A DNA stretch of 64,000 nucleotides, taken from assembly GCA_963731205.1 (NCBI GenBank), contig CAVSUJ010000002.1, forward strand, positions 1,550,001 through 1,614,000, written 5' to 3'. A program made the translations under genes and the position numbers. Each line of letters begins with the position of its first letter. The first letter of the stretch is position 1. The DNA comes from DATAZK01 sp963731205. GTDB lineage: Bacteria; Actinomycetota; Actinomycetes; Frankiales; Frankiaceae. The notes below the pieces were generated by a model. It did not search any database and was not told the DNA's origin. It was given only the letters and a program-made list of their open reading frames with translations. Of this stretch, positions 55,265-64,000 are shown piece after piece.

Positions 55265-55426
55265 CCACCGACCCGGCCCCTCCGACCCGCCCTCGAGACT
55301 CCCTATTTCTCCATCGACAGCGGGTTGTTCACGCTGTGGCGACACGGCCGCCAGAAAGCCATCCATCGACGAATAGCTTGTGTCGCTCTGCTGAACATTG
55401 CCTTGGACTGGTGGACTTTCCGCTTC

Positions 55427-55966
55427 CTAAGACGCCGGGGGCGATCCCCGAGATAGTCTCCGGGCGCCATCGTGTTCGGCGATGTAGGCAACGATTTCGC
55501 GATCCGGGCTGATGTGGCTGCGATAGAGCGGACCGCAGGGAGTTTGGGCCAGCTGCAGCGACAGAGCCAGCAAGTCAAGCGCCGTATCAGGTGCGCGGTG
55601 GGCGTCGGCCAGATAACCGAAGTCGTTCATGGTACCGAGCACGCTGCGGCTCGCGGTCTTGGCGAGCCGATAGTCGCCCATTTCAGCGAGTTCCTCCGCG
55701 ATGAAACCCTCGGCGAGACCGAGAGCGGTAAAGACGTCCGCCGCGGCCCGCCGCATACGGCTGACGACGGTCGCGGCTGGTGCCAAGGCCACGAACAGCG
55801 GCAGCCGCGTCGGTTCGTTGACGAACAACGCGACCTGCGGCCGCCAGAACAGCACCGCCGCATAGCAGTCACCCAGCATCGTCGTGCTCGCCAGCGGGGC
55901 TTGGGTTGGCGGCATGTCGCCGGGCATGCGGTCAAGAAACTTCCGCGTCCCGTGCACGATGAACAC
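55427..55966 (-). CDS. DUF6933-type protein
   Basis: 179 residues, intact. MFIVHGTRKFLDRMPGDMPP, then LGDCYAAVLFWRPQVALFVN, MGDYRLAKTASRSVLGTMND and SPDREIVAYIAEHD. I recognise this pattern as an actinobacterial domain named DUF6933; its role is unknown. First gene met on the minus strand after the Fic gene; its start is 128 bases past the hydrolase stop, so it may be the last of the T4SS-side operon or separate. Confidence 0.7.
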   Translation of the reverse strand: MFIVHGTRKFLDRMPGDMPPTQAPLASTTMLGDCYAAVLFWRPQVALFVNEPTRLPLFVALAPAATVVSRMRRAAADVFTALGLAEGFIAEELAEMGDYRLAKTASRSVLGTMNDFGYLADAHRAPDTALDLLALSLQLAQTPCGPLYRSHISPDREIVAYIAEHDGARRLSRGSPPAS

Positions 55967-56001
55967 GAGCGCCAGTATCCCGCCGCGTCACCCTGCCGCC
56001 G

Positions 56002-56025
56002 GCAGCGGGCAGCGGGCAGCGGGCG
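56002..56025. repeat. GGGCAGC-type short tandem repeat
   Basis: A 7-base unit (GGCAGCG) is repeated three times in the gap between the DUF6933 gene and the hydrolase end. Slippage-prone; no role assigned. Confidence 0.5.
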
Positions 56026-56094
56026 CGAAAGCGACAGGCCGAGGTGCGGACGGGCATCGCGCGCGTCCGTGGCCGCGGCGGCAGCAATCGATGC

Positions 56095-57089
56095 TCAACC
56101 GGGGGCACGTGACGTGCCATCGAGATACGGCGCCGGGTCGACCGTCTGGCCGCTGATGCGGACTTCGAAGTGTAGGTGGGGGCCGGTGGCGTCGCCGGTG
56201 GCGCCTTCGGTGCCGAGTTGTTGGCCTGCGGTGACGGTTTGGCCGAGGGCGATGGTGATGGTGGCGAGGTGGGCGTAGCAGGTGCTGAAGGTGGGAGTGG
56301 CGGCGAGGCAGATGTAGTTGCCGTAGCCGGTTTCCCAGCCGGCGTAGGTGATTTGCCCGCGGTGGCGGCCAGCACCGGGGTGCCGGCGGGGGCGGCCAGG
56401 TCGATGCCCGGATGGAAGCTGCCGCCGGGCTGCGGTCCGTAGGTCTGGGTGACCACGGCGCGGACGGCCAGCGGATAGCCCAGTCGCCCCGCCGGCGCCG
56501 CTGCCGTGGCGGCGGGGTGGCGAGGGTGGGTGCGATCGCCAGAATCGAGCTGACGTAGTTGCGGGTTTGGGTGATGTCGGGCAGGCAGCGGCAGCCCAGG
56601 ACGGTGCCGAGGCCGGCGTTGTAGGCGGCGAACATCAGCGCGATCGGATCCCCAGCGATGCCGGCCTGCTGGATGGTGTGCGAGGTTGGCGCAGTCGAGC
56701 CGGGCGGCGCTGTAGATCGCGTCGGCCGGGTCGGTGATCGACGCCTGGCCGTCGCCGTCGCCGTCGATCCCGTCGGCGGCCCAGGTGGACGGCAGGAATT
56801 GCATGATGCCGACCGCGCCGGCGCTGCTGATCGCATCGACCTGGTAGCCGGATTCGACCTCGGCCTGCGCGGCGAGCAGCGCCGGGGTGAGCCCGCAGCC
56901 AGAACTGGCCGCGGCGCCGGTGAACAGCGGGATCAGATGCGCCGGGACCAGGGAGGACTTGAGAGGGCCGTTTGTCGGGGCGGTGTTGGCGCTGTCGCCG
57001 CCTGTTGGGCTGGTGCTGGCGGTGGTGGTCCCGAGGGCGGTGTCGATGACACCGGCGGCGGCTCCGGCGACCAGCACCACGAACACCAC
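56095..57089 (-). CDS. Bifunctional lytic transglycosylase/M23 peptidase, frameshifted
   Basis: N-terminal hydrophobic anchor (LVVFVVLVAGAAAGVIDTAL; the hydrophobic frame goes on upstream to the previous stop, so the true start may lie near 57137). SLT domain: LAAQAEVESGYQVDAISSAG with the catalytic Glu, and VGIMQFLPSTWAADGIDGDG. M23 domain: VVTQTYGPQPGGSFHPGIDL (HxxxD zinc ligands), AAPAGTPVLAATAG, then across shifts YGNYICLAATPTFSTCYAHL and GPHLHFEVRISGQTVDPAPY (HxH). Cleaves glycan strands and stem peptides to let a secretion machine cross the wall. Shifts near 56355, 56500 and 56690. Stop at 56095-56097. Confidence 0.75.
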
Positions 57090-57140
57090 CAGCCCGGCGA
57101 GGCCGGCGGCCAGGAGGGCGGCGAGCGGGACTGCGTTCGT

Positions 57141-58012
57141 TCAGCTGTCGACCTCGCTGGACAGCCGTCGCCACTGCTGGCTGCGCGGTGGTGCGGGTCG
57201 GGGAGGGTGTGCAGCGCGTGGCGCTGCGGGCTGGCGGTGGGTTGCCAGACCGGTCCGGCGGGGTCGCCGTGCGGCCGTGGAGCGGTGGTGGTGGCGACGG
57301 GCGAGTGCAGCGCGGCGGCGGCCGGGGCCAGGAGCGCGGCGGGCGTGGGCTTCGCGGGCCGGGGTGGGGAAGGTGAACAGGATCCAGTCGGGTCGGCCGG
57401 CGGCGTCGGCGAGGTTGGCGTAGCCGTCGAGTTTGGCGGCGAGGCGGGCGAGGCGTTCGGTGCCGTTGTCGTATTCGAGCAGGAACGGCACCGGCTGCCG
57501 GTCGTGGCTGGTCCAGATGCCGGCGCCGTCGGGGCGGACGTGCTGTCCGTATTCGGCGGCGCAGCGCCGCGCCGACCACCACAGCTCCAGCCAGGCCGGT
57601 CGCGTCCGGTTGGCGGCAGGCGGCGAGCAGGCCGGTGAAGACGCCGTTGGCGCCGACGCGGTGGGCGAGGTGCTGGCCGAGGGTGAGGTGGCGGGCGGCG
57701 TCCCGCCGCCGGCCGACTTGCTGGACGGTGAGGCCGAGTTCGGCGGCGGCGACATGGACGCCGACGGGGCCGAGTAGCCAGTGCAGCGGGGTGGCGGCGG
57801 TGACGGCACGGGGTCGCATGCTGTCCAGGACGCCAAGGCCGGCGAGTTGGGCGAGGCGTTGGCTGGTGCGCCGTTCACCGGTGAAGGCGACTTCGCAGAT
57901 CTGCCGGGTGGTGAGGATGTCGTGTTCGGCAAGCAGCCGGCACAGGTAGCGGTCGCGGTCGGTGAGCCGTGCGGCGGCGGCAGCAGCGCCTTATCCGAGG
58001 GAGTTCACCATC
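57141..58012 (-). CDS. Replication-relaxation (winged helix) family protein, frameshifted
   Basis: Reads LTDRDRYLCRLLAEHDILTT, then RQICEVAFTGERRTSQRLAQ and GVLDSMRPRAVTAATPLHWL (winged helix that positions the Rep/Relax domain), then LGQHLAHRVGANGVFTGLLA, and in another frame YGQHVRPDGAGIWTSHDRQP, LLEYDNGTERLARLAAKLDG and DWILFTFPTP. This is the replication-relaxation family, found with mobilisation and T4SS genes. No clean start can be read because of an indel near the 5' end. Its first codons overlap the end of the VirD4-like gene. Confidence 0.65.
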
Positions 58013-60845
58013 ATCTCACCTGTTAAGTCCGCCTGCGCGTCCGATGGGTTCACAGGCGGCTGTGTGCTGCGTCGATGCGCCGGTTGGGGGGATCGGATGA
58101 GAGCGCGATGGGGCTGTGGATGGGCCTGTCGATGCCCGCTTCGATGGGGCTGCGGATGGGCCGGGTTGTGCGTCCCGGCGGGCTGACCCGCGATCGACCG
58201 GCCGGCTGCTGGCCGCGGCTGGCCGGCGATGGCGGTGCGCAGCTGCGTCGGCGCGGCCGGCGATCGGCGGCGGTGCGGGGCGGGTGTGCAGGGTGAAGGC
58301 GGGGGTGTTGTGCCCGTCGACGACGAGCCGGGCGGCGGCGGTGAACCCGGTGGCAGTGGGCCAGGTCGTAGGCGGACAGTTCGGGCAGGGTGTGGCGTTC
58401 GAGCGTGGTGGGCGTCTTCGGGGCTGACCGGAAAGAGATTTTGTTGCGGGCGTTCGCGGACACCGCGGTGCGTAGCTCGGTGGGCAGCTGGCCGAGGTGC
58501 TGGTGGGCCAGGATGAGGGACAGGTGGTAGCCGCGGGCTTCGGCGAGGACGTCGTCGAACGAGTGCGGCAGGGTCAGGAAGTTGTGGCATTCGTCGACAT
58601 ACAGCGACGCATCCGCGCCGGTCGGCCTGGCCGAGCTGGGATTGGTGGGTGGCGGCCTGCCAGATCTGCGCGACCAGGAACGATCCGAGCAGCCGGCTGG
58701 TGTCATCGCCGAGCAGCCCTTTGGGGAGCCGGGCGAGCAGAATCCCGCCGGCCAACACGGCCGCGGCCGGTGACGGTGTCGCCTTCGGTGGGGGTGGTGC
58801 TGACGGTGTCGCGGACGAAGTCGCGGAGCAGGAACGCGCGGAGTTTGTTCAGCAGCGGGCCGATGAGTTGGCTGCGGCCGCCGTCGCCGAGGGCTTCGAA
58901 GGTGGACCAGAACCCGCCGAGACCGGCCGGGTCGTCCAGGCCGGCGGTGATCTTGGCGCGGAAGGTGGGGTCGGTGAGCAGCTGCGGCAGGTCGGCGAAG
59001 TTCGCCGGCTGGTTGGTGCGGGCGGCGTAGGCGAGCAGGGTCAGGCAGGCGGAGCGCATCACGTCATCGGTGCGCGGTCCCCAGAACCCGGCGTAGATGC
59101 GGTGGAAGATCCCGACCAGATGGTCGACCGCGAGCTGCGGATCCGGGCGCGGCCAGCGGATTCAGCGCGAACGTGAACGGCCGGCCGTCCGGGCCTTTGC
59201 CGGGGTCGAGCAGCATGATCCGCCCGGCGGCCGGCAGTGGGGATGCGGTCGAGCAGGTCGGTGATGAGGTCGCCTTTGGGGTCGAGGACGGCGACGCCGC
59301 GGCCGGCGGCAATGTCGTCGAGGACCAGGTTGGTCAGCAGCGTGGATTTGCCGGAGCCGGTCGCGCCCAGGACGTGAAAGTGGTGCCGGCCGTCGGCGAC
59401 CGGCAGCATCACCCGCCGGCCGCGGGTCGGTCAGCCCGAGCAGTCCGGCCCCGACCGCCGACCGGCGGACCGCGCTGGTCCGCGGCATGGTTTCCATCAC
59501 CGCGACTGCAGTCAGACCGGTGCGGTTGATGGAAATCTGCTGGAATCACCCCGTGCCGGCGGCCGGTGATGCGTCGCTGGTTTTCCATCAGTGCTGGTCA
59601 GTCGGCGCTGATGGAAAACTGATGGAGTCCCTGGCGGGTTGTCGGCGAAGTAGCCGGCGATCGGATCGGCGGGTCGGCGGCTGGGCGGGATGGTCAGCGC
59701 GACGGGACGCCGACCGCGCGGGCGCCGGCGCGGGTCAGGCCGGGGACGGTGGCATCCAGCGGCAGGTGCGCGAGGGCGGCGACTTCGGCGACGGACATCA
59801 GCTGCCCGCGGCCCAGCCGCCGGCCGGCGAGCGCGCCGACCGGTTGGCGCAGCGGGTGGCGGGTGAGCTGGTTGAGGCCGCTGTAGCCGGCGAACGCTGA
59901 CGCGATGGCGTGCGCCTGCCCGCGGCGCACCGCCGCCTGCAGTTTGGCGATCGGCCGTGTCGGTGGCGGGGGTGAGGGTGGCGACGGCGTAGCGCAGTTC
60001 GACCGCAAAGCAGGGGCTGGCGGCTTTGGTGACCATGCCGGCGAGTTCGCTGGCCCGGAACGGATCCGGCGCCGGGGCGGGCTGGCCGGGTTTGGACTGT
60101 CCGACGTTGCGGCGGCGTTGGGCCGCGGTGCGCAGCCGGGCGAGCCGGCGGCCGGTGACCGGCCGGGCGAGCAGCTGAATGACGGCCGCCTGGTCGTCCT
60201 CGAGGCCGGACAGGGCGCCGAGCAGCGGCCGGAGCGGGTCGGCCGGATGGTCGGTTTTCAGCGGCAGGCCGTCGGGGCGGGCCAGCCGCAGCCGCCCACC
60301 CGTCGCCGACCGCGCTGGCGGGCAGTGGCGGTGTGGCGGGTGTGGTGCTGGTGCGGGCGCCGGGCCAGGCGGCTTCGGCGGCCCGTTCGACCATCCCCGG
60401 CGGAACCTGATCGGGCACCCAGAGCCGAAACTCCAAACCGCCGACGGTGGCGACGATTTCGAAGCGCGACGTGGGGTTGGCCGAACAGGATGCGTTTCCA
60501 GCCGGGCCGCAGCAGGGCGATGAGGTTGGTCCAGAAGGTGAGCGCCCCGGCCGGGTCGACGGTCGGCGGGGCGTGCAGCCGAATCAGCCGGCCGCCGTCG
60601 GCGAGTCGTGCGCTGCCGGAGCTGCCCGCAGCCCGGCCAGCGGCTGCGGCGGCGAGCAGCAGCGGCGGCGACCGGCAGCGAGCAGGCGCGGGGATGTGCA
60701 GGGCGGCGAGCAGTTGGCGGGCGAGGTGATGCAGTTCCCGGCCGGGGTTTTCCAGGAAGTGGGCCAGCAGCCCGTGTGGGGTGGGGATCGGGCTGGGCGG
60801 CGCGACCGGTGGCAGCGACGGGTCGGCAACGGGCGAGAGCGGGCA
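57991..60845 (-). CDS. VirD4/TraG-like coupling ATPase, frameshifted
   Basis: About 950 residues. N-terminal part: AHFLENPGRELHHLARQLLA, LIALLRPGWKRILFGQPHVA, LEFRLWVPDQVPPGMVERAA and QLMSVAEVAALAHLPLDATV. ATPase part: Walker A HFHVLGATGSGKSTLLTNLV, then VAVLDPKGDLITDLLDRI, TDPTFRAKITAGLDDPAGLG, LLNKLRAFLLRDFVRDTVS, and Walker B LYVDECHNFLTLPHSFDDVL followed by LILAHQHLGQLPTELRTAVS. This is the long actinobacterial conjugative-transfer family. VirD4-type proteins bring substrates to the type IV channel. The frame changes often (about every 200 bases). Confidence 0.75.
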
Positions 60846-60888
60846 GGGTTCCTTCTTTCGTAGCAGCGGTTTTCGTGGCGGGGTGCGG

Positions 60889-62739
60889 TTAGGCGAAGTA
60901 GCCGTCGTCGATGCCGTCGGTCGTCGGCGATGGTGGCGAGTTCGGCGGGGTTGGTGGTGATGAGTTGGTGTTCGGCGGGGGAGGCGTGGGCGGTGAAGGC
61001 GATGCGGGTGGTGCCGGCCGCGAGCAGGCCGGCGCCTTGCGGGGCGGCGAGCAGGTAGGACCGTTCGCCGGCGGACAGGGCGAAGGTGTCGCCGATCAGG
61101 TCGATGGTTTGGGGGGCTTGGCGCAGCAGGATTTGGGTGGCGGCGTTGGCGCACGACGGCTTGGCCGAGTGGGGTGTCGAGCAGGTCGGCGGCGTCTTGG
61201 GTGACGACGGTGAGGCCGGCCCAGTGTTTGCGGGCGGCTTTGGCCATCTGAAACAGAAACTTGGCGCCGTGCGGGTCGGCCATCAGCAGCCACGCCTCAT
61301 CGACCAGCACCAGCCGGCGCCGCCGGCCGGCCGGGTTGGACACGGTTCGCCAGATCGCGTCGAGGACCAGCAGGGTGCCGGCCGGCTTCAGCTCGTCCGG
61401 CAGCCCGGCGAGCGAGTAGACGACCAAATGTCCCTGCGGGGTCAACGGAAGTGGGGCCGTCGAACAGCCGCCGGTAGGAGCCGGTCACGTAGGGGGCGAG
61501 TTGGGCGGCGAGCCGCCGGCCGGCCGGATCACCGGTGGTGTGGCTGTCGGTTTCCAACGCGGCGACGAGGTCGGCAAGCAGCGGGGCGGGCCGGCGATGG
61601 GTCCGGACATCGCTGGTGATGCCGGCGTGCTGGTAGGCGGCGAGGATGGCGCGGTCGGCGACGGCGGCGGTTGCCGGGTCGAGCGGGCTGCCGAGCAGCA
61701 CGCCGAGCAGGGTGTGCAGGAACAGGGCGCGGCGGGTGAGCGGATCACCGGCGGTGGTGCCGCTCCCGCCGGCCGCACTGGGGGTGGGCGAGCCGGCGGG
61801 AGCGGGGCTGGGGAGGTCGAACGGGTTGAGCCGGCCGGTGGCGGTGCCGAGCGGGATGTGGGTGCCGCCGACGGCGTCGGCGAGCCGGGTGTATTCGTTT
61901 TCCGGGTCGATGACCAGAACGTCGATCCCGCGGTACAGCGCGCGCAGCGCTTCGAGTTTGGCGAGGTAGCTTTTGCCGGCGCCGGAGCGGGCCAGGATCA
62001 CGCTGTTGTGGTTGTCCTGGGCGAACCGGTCCCACAGCAGCAGGCCGCTGCCGGCCGCGGTGGTGCCGTAGAGCACCCCGCCGGTGTCGGTGGGGTCGGC
62101 GGCGGCGAACGGGTAGCCGGCGGCGAGGGCGGCGGTGTCGAACGTGCGGCTCAGAGCCGAGTTGGTCGACGCCGACCGGGCAGGCTGGTGATCCAGCCTT
62201 GCGAGTTGGCGGAAGGTGGCGGGTTGCAGGTCGAGCAGCATCCCGGCGCAGATCCCGCGGATCCGGACGCATTCGGCGTCCAACTGCTCGGGGTTGTCGG
62301 CGTGGACGGTGATCGTCAGGCCGACGCGGAACAGCCGGCTGTCGCCGCGGGCGAGGTCGTCGGCGAGCTGGCGGGCGTCTTCGGCGGCAACTTCGACGTC
62401 GGGGTTGGCGAGCCGGCCGTGGGAGGCGTCAGTCGCGGCGGGTGGACTCCAGCCGGGCCAGCTGCCGGCGCAGCCGATCCGCCGCCACCGGCACCGGCGT
62501 CGGCTGCAATGTGCAGCGACACGTCAACCCGGGTCGGGGTGGAGGTGAGGGGTTCGAGCCAGCCGTAGCCGACTTCCCGCGGGTAGCCGACGACCGCAAA
62601 GGTGCGGCAACAACCCGCGCCGACGGTCAGCCGGTCGGCGTCGATGCTGACGTGGTCGGCGGCCAGCAGCGACGACCGGACTCGGCGTCCCAGCTCCGGC
62701 CTGGCCATGGAGTAGCTGTCGCCAGCGTGATCCGGTCAT
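60889..62739 (-). CDS. VirB4/TraC-like T4SS ATPase, frameshifted
   Basis: From ATG 62739, overlapping the PrgI-like stop. Fore part: DADRLTVGAGCCRTFAVVGY, PREVGYGWLEPLTSTPTRVD and CVRIRGICAGMLLDLQPATF. ATPase part: NHNSVILARSGAGKSYLAKL (Walker A), IDVLVIDPENEYTRLADAVG, LVVYSLAGLPDELKPAGTLL, RRRRLVLVDEAWLLMADPHG (Walker B) and HWAGLTVVTQDAADLLDTPL, ending DDGYFA. Its order and motifs are those of VirB4-like ATPases of Gram-positive conjugation-type systems, which drive assembly and transport at the inner membrane. Shifts lie near 60920, 61120, 61440 and 62430. Confidence 0.8.
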
Positions 62740-63745
62740 GGGCCGGCTCCTGGTGATGACGGCGTCGGGCAGCGCGGCGCCGTCGGAGGCGTGACGGTCG
62801 TGCGGGGTTGAGCGCGCGGCGCGAGCCGGGCTGCGGCGGCGGGTCCGTCGAGGACGGTGAGGGTGACGCCGGCGGCGGCGAGCGCGGCCGCCGCATCCGC
62901 CGCCACCCGGGCCAGCTGCCCGCCGATCGCGCTGAACTGTCAGCGGATTGCAGGCGAGATCCGTCGGACGGCGGACGTCTGGCCGAGTCGGCTGCGGCGG
63001 GTTTGGGTGCGCGGAGGACGAGGAGGACTTCGCGGCGCAGCAGCGGTCGGCTGGCGGCGAACGTCTGCAGATAGTCGGCGTGGTCGCGGCAGGCGGCTTC
63101 CAGCAGCGGATGCGGCAACCCCGGCGCCGCCGCCTGCAGTTCGGCGACGATCGGGCGTCAGGTCGACGGGTTCGGCGGCGAGCAGCATCTGCACCGGGCG
63201 GCGAGGCTGTTGAGGTAGCGGCCGAAGCCGGCGGCGAGCGCTTCCCGTTCGGCTGGGGTGCGCAGCGCAAACGACACCGCCGCCGCCTTCGCCAGCAGTG
63301 CCGTGCCCTCGCCGCCGAGGTCGAGCGTGCCGTCGGCGGCGATCCCCAGCACCGGCAACCCCAACGCCCCGAGCCGCATGCGGTCTTCGCCGTGACTGGC
63401 CGGGTGGTGTCGGGGATGCCGTCGGGTGCCGGGACCAGCCGACGCGGGTTCAGCTGCTGGCGGAGCGATGGCGGCGAGCAGCCGGTCGGCGGGAAGCCCA
63501 TGCCAGCGGCCAACAGCCAGCAGCACCGCCGCCCCGCGACCGGGGCGGCAAGGCCGGCGAACACCGGCAGCGGCAAGCAGCCGGCGGGTGGCCGCCCACG
63601 CCACCCACAGCATGACGCGCGGCGGCGGCGAGGATGGCGAGTTGGCGGGCGGTGAGATTGGCCAGCAGCCGGTCTTCGCGGTCAACATCGGCCGGGATCC
63701 GCACCCGCTCGCCGCGGCCTCGTCGGCAGTCGGTTGGCGGGTCAT
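62736..63745 (-). CDS. PrgI-like T4SS membrane protein, frameshifted
   Basis: From ATG 63745 (ATGA overlap with the upstream stop). MTRQPTADEAA, RIPADVDREDRLLANLTARQ (the PrgI-type entry), two helices (LAILAAA...LMLWVAWAATRRLL, and AVLLAVGRWHGLPADRLLAA), then LGLPVLGIAADGTLDLGGEG and SFALRTPAEREALAAGFGRY, LPHPLLEAACRDHADYLQTF and LLRREVLLVLRAPKPAAADS. PrgI proteins sit with VirB4 at the membrane and match the neighbour order here. At least three shifts. Confidence 0.65.
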
Positions 63746-64000
63746 AGCGCGGCTCCGATCGCGCGGATCGCTTTGAACACCGCGACTTGCCGGACGGTGC
63801 GGCCGATCCCGCCGCTGCTGCGGCTGGTGAACACGAGGCGGCTGGTCCAGGTCGGGATGCGGACCATCACCCAGCACAAGCAGCCGGCGACCAGCAGGTT
63901 CACCAGCCCGCCGCCGGCGGAGACACCCAGGTGGGTGAGGCCCGCCGCCGGGCAGGAACACCCGCAGCGCGGTGACCAGGACCAGTGGATTGGGCGACTT
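63742..64000 (-). CDS. T4SS polytopic membrane protein, C-terminal part, off the window
   Basis: Reads, with one shift, LVLVTALRVFLPG, THLGVSAGGGLVNLLVAGCL, CWVMVRIPTWTSRLVFTSRS and FKAIRAIGAAL, stopping at 63742-63744 (ATGA overlap). A hydrophobic segment plus short polar tail upstream of the PrgI-like gene fits the TrbL/VirB6-type channel protein of such clusters. The 5' part lies outside the window, so the call rests on context. Confidence 0.5.
   Translation of the reverse strand, partial: SRPIHWSWSPRCGCSCPAAGLTHLGVSAGGGLVNLLVAGCLCWVMVRIPTWTSRLVFTSRSSGGIGRTVRQVAVFKAIRAIGAAL

Noticed and set aside
56658..57638. A 326-residue Gly/Val-rich plus-strand frame
   Set aside because: It is antisense to the SLT/M23 and replication-relaxation genes and is low complexity; a GC-driven shadow.
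61501..62568. A 355-residue Gly/Val/Glu-rich plus-strand frame
   Set aside because: Antisense shadow of the VirB4-like gene, whose Walker motifs are on the minus strand.
1..64000. CRISPR array or rRNA operon
   Set aside because: No regularly spaced repeats of 24-40 bases and no rRNA-like conserved blocks were seen.

Overview
The window is GC-rich chromosomal DNA of an actinobacterium. This rests on strong GC3 bias, GTG starts, start/stop overlaps of the ATGA type, an actinobacterial Tad/T4SS gene set, DUF6933, and actinobacterial-type IS6 and IS3 elements. The exact genus cannot be fixed from the sequence; Frankiales/Geodermatophilales-like is an inference. I recognised no rRNA, tRNA or CRISPR array.

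Layout. (1) About 1-10.7 kb is a redox island. An SDR and a MarR regulator lie on the minus strand. They diverge from a co-directional run of a TPP enzyme, a membrane protein, a gluconate-2-dehydrogenase subunit 3-like protein, a GMC oxidoreductase, an enolase-superfamily dehydratase, a small membrane protein, a molybdopterin oxidoreductase and two small proteins. Two palindromes in the divergent gap are good MarR operator candidates. (2) About 11-20 kb is a graveyard of mobile DNA: an IS6 copy with a one-base deletion, a deletion-fused amtB/glnB remnant, small accessory ORFs, strong hairpins, a secreted protein, a tyrosine-recombinase tail and a phage tape-measure tail. (3) About 20.5-34 kb is regulatory and accessory: a MazF-like toxin, a SnoaL-like fusion, a junction of two truncated genes (sulfatase and TPR regulator), a secreted seven-repeat propeller-like protein, a Crp/Fnr regulator, and a divergent pair of cyclase-NTPase-TPR paralogues, one intact and one cut by a complete IS3 element. 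(4) About 34.5-42.5 kb holds a broken GGDEF-EAL protein, an IS6 copy inserted in a PD-(D/E)XK nuclease gene, a second IS6 tail, a ParB-like protein and an AAA-type ATPase. (5) About 43-53.7 kb (plus strand) is a Tad/Flp pilus operon ending in a LysM-BTAD regulator. (6) About 54-64 kb has a Fic protein, then a minus-strand cluster of DUF6933, SLT/M23 peptidoglycan hydrolase, replication-relaxation, VirD4-like, VirB4-like, PrgI-like and TrbL-like proteins, running off the right edge.

How it may work together. The Tad and T4SS operons converge on each other, with a Fic gene carrying its own operator-like palindrome between them. Together they look like one chromosomal surface-machine locus with its own cell-wall hydrolase and regulator. 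Frameshifts are very dense from 43.8 to 64 kb (often every 100-250 bp) and also occur in the 1-10 kb cluster, while several long genes between are clean. Where genes are described across frameshifts, the joined product is my reconstruction; coordinates span the whole locus.
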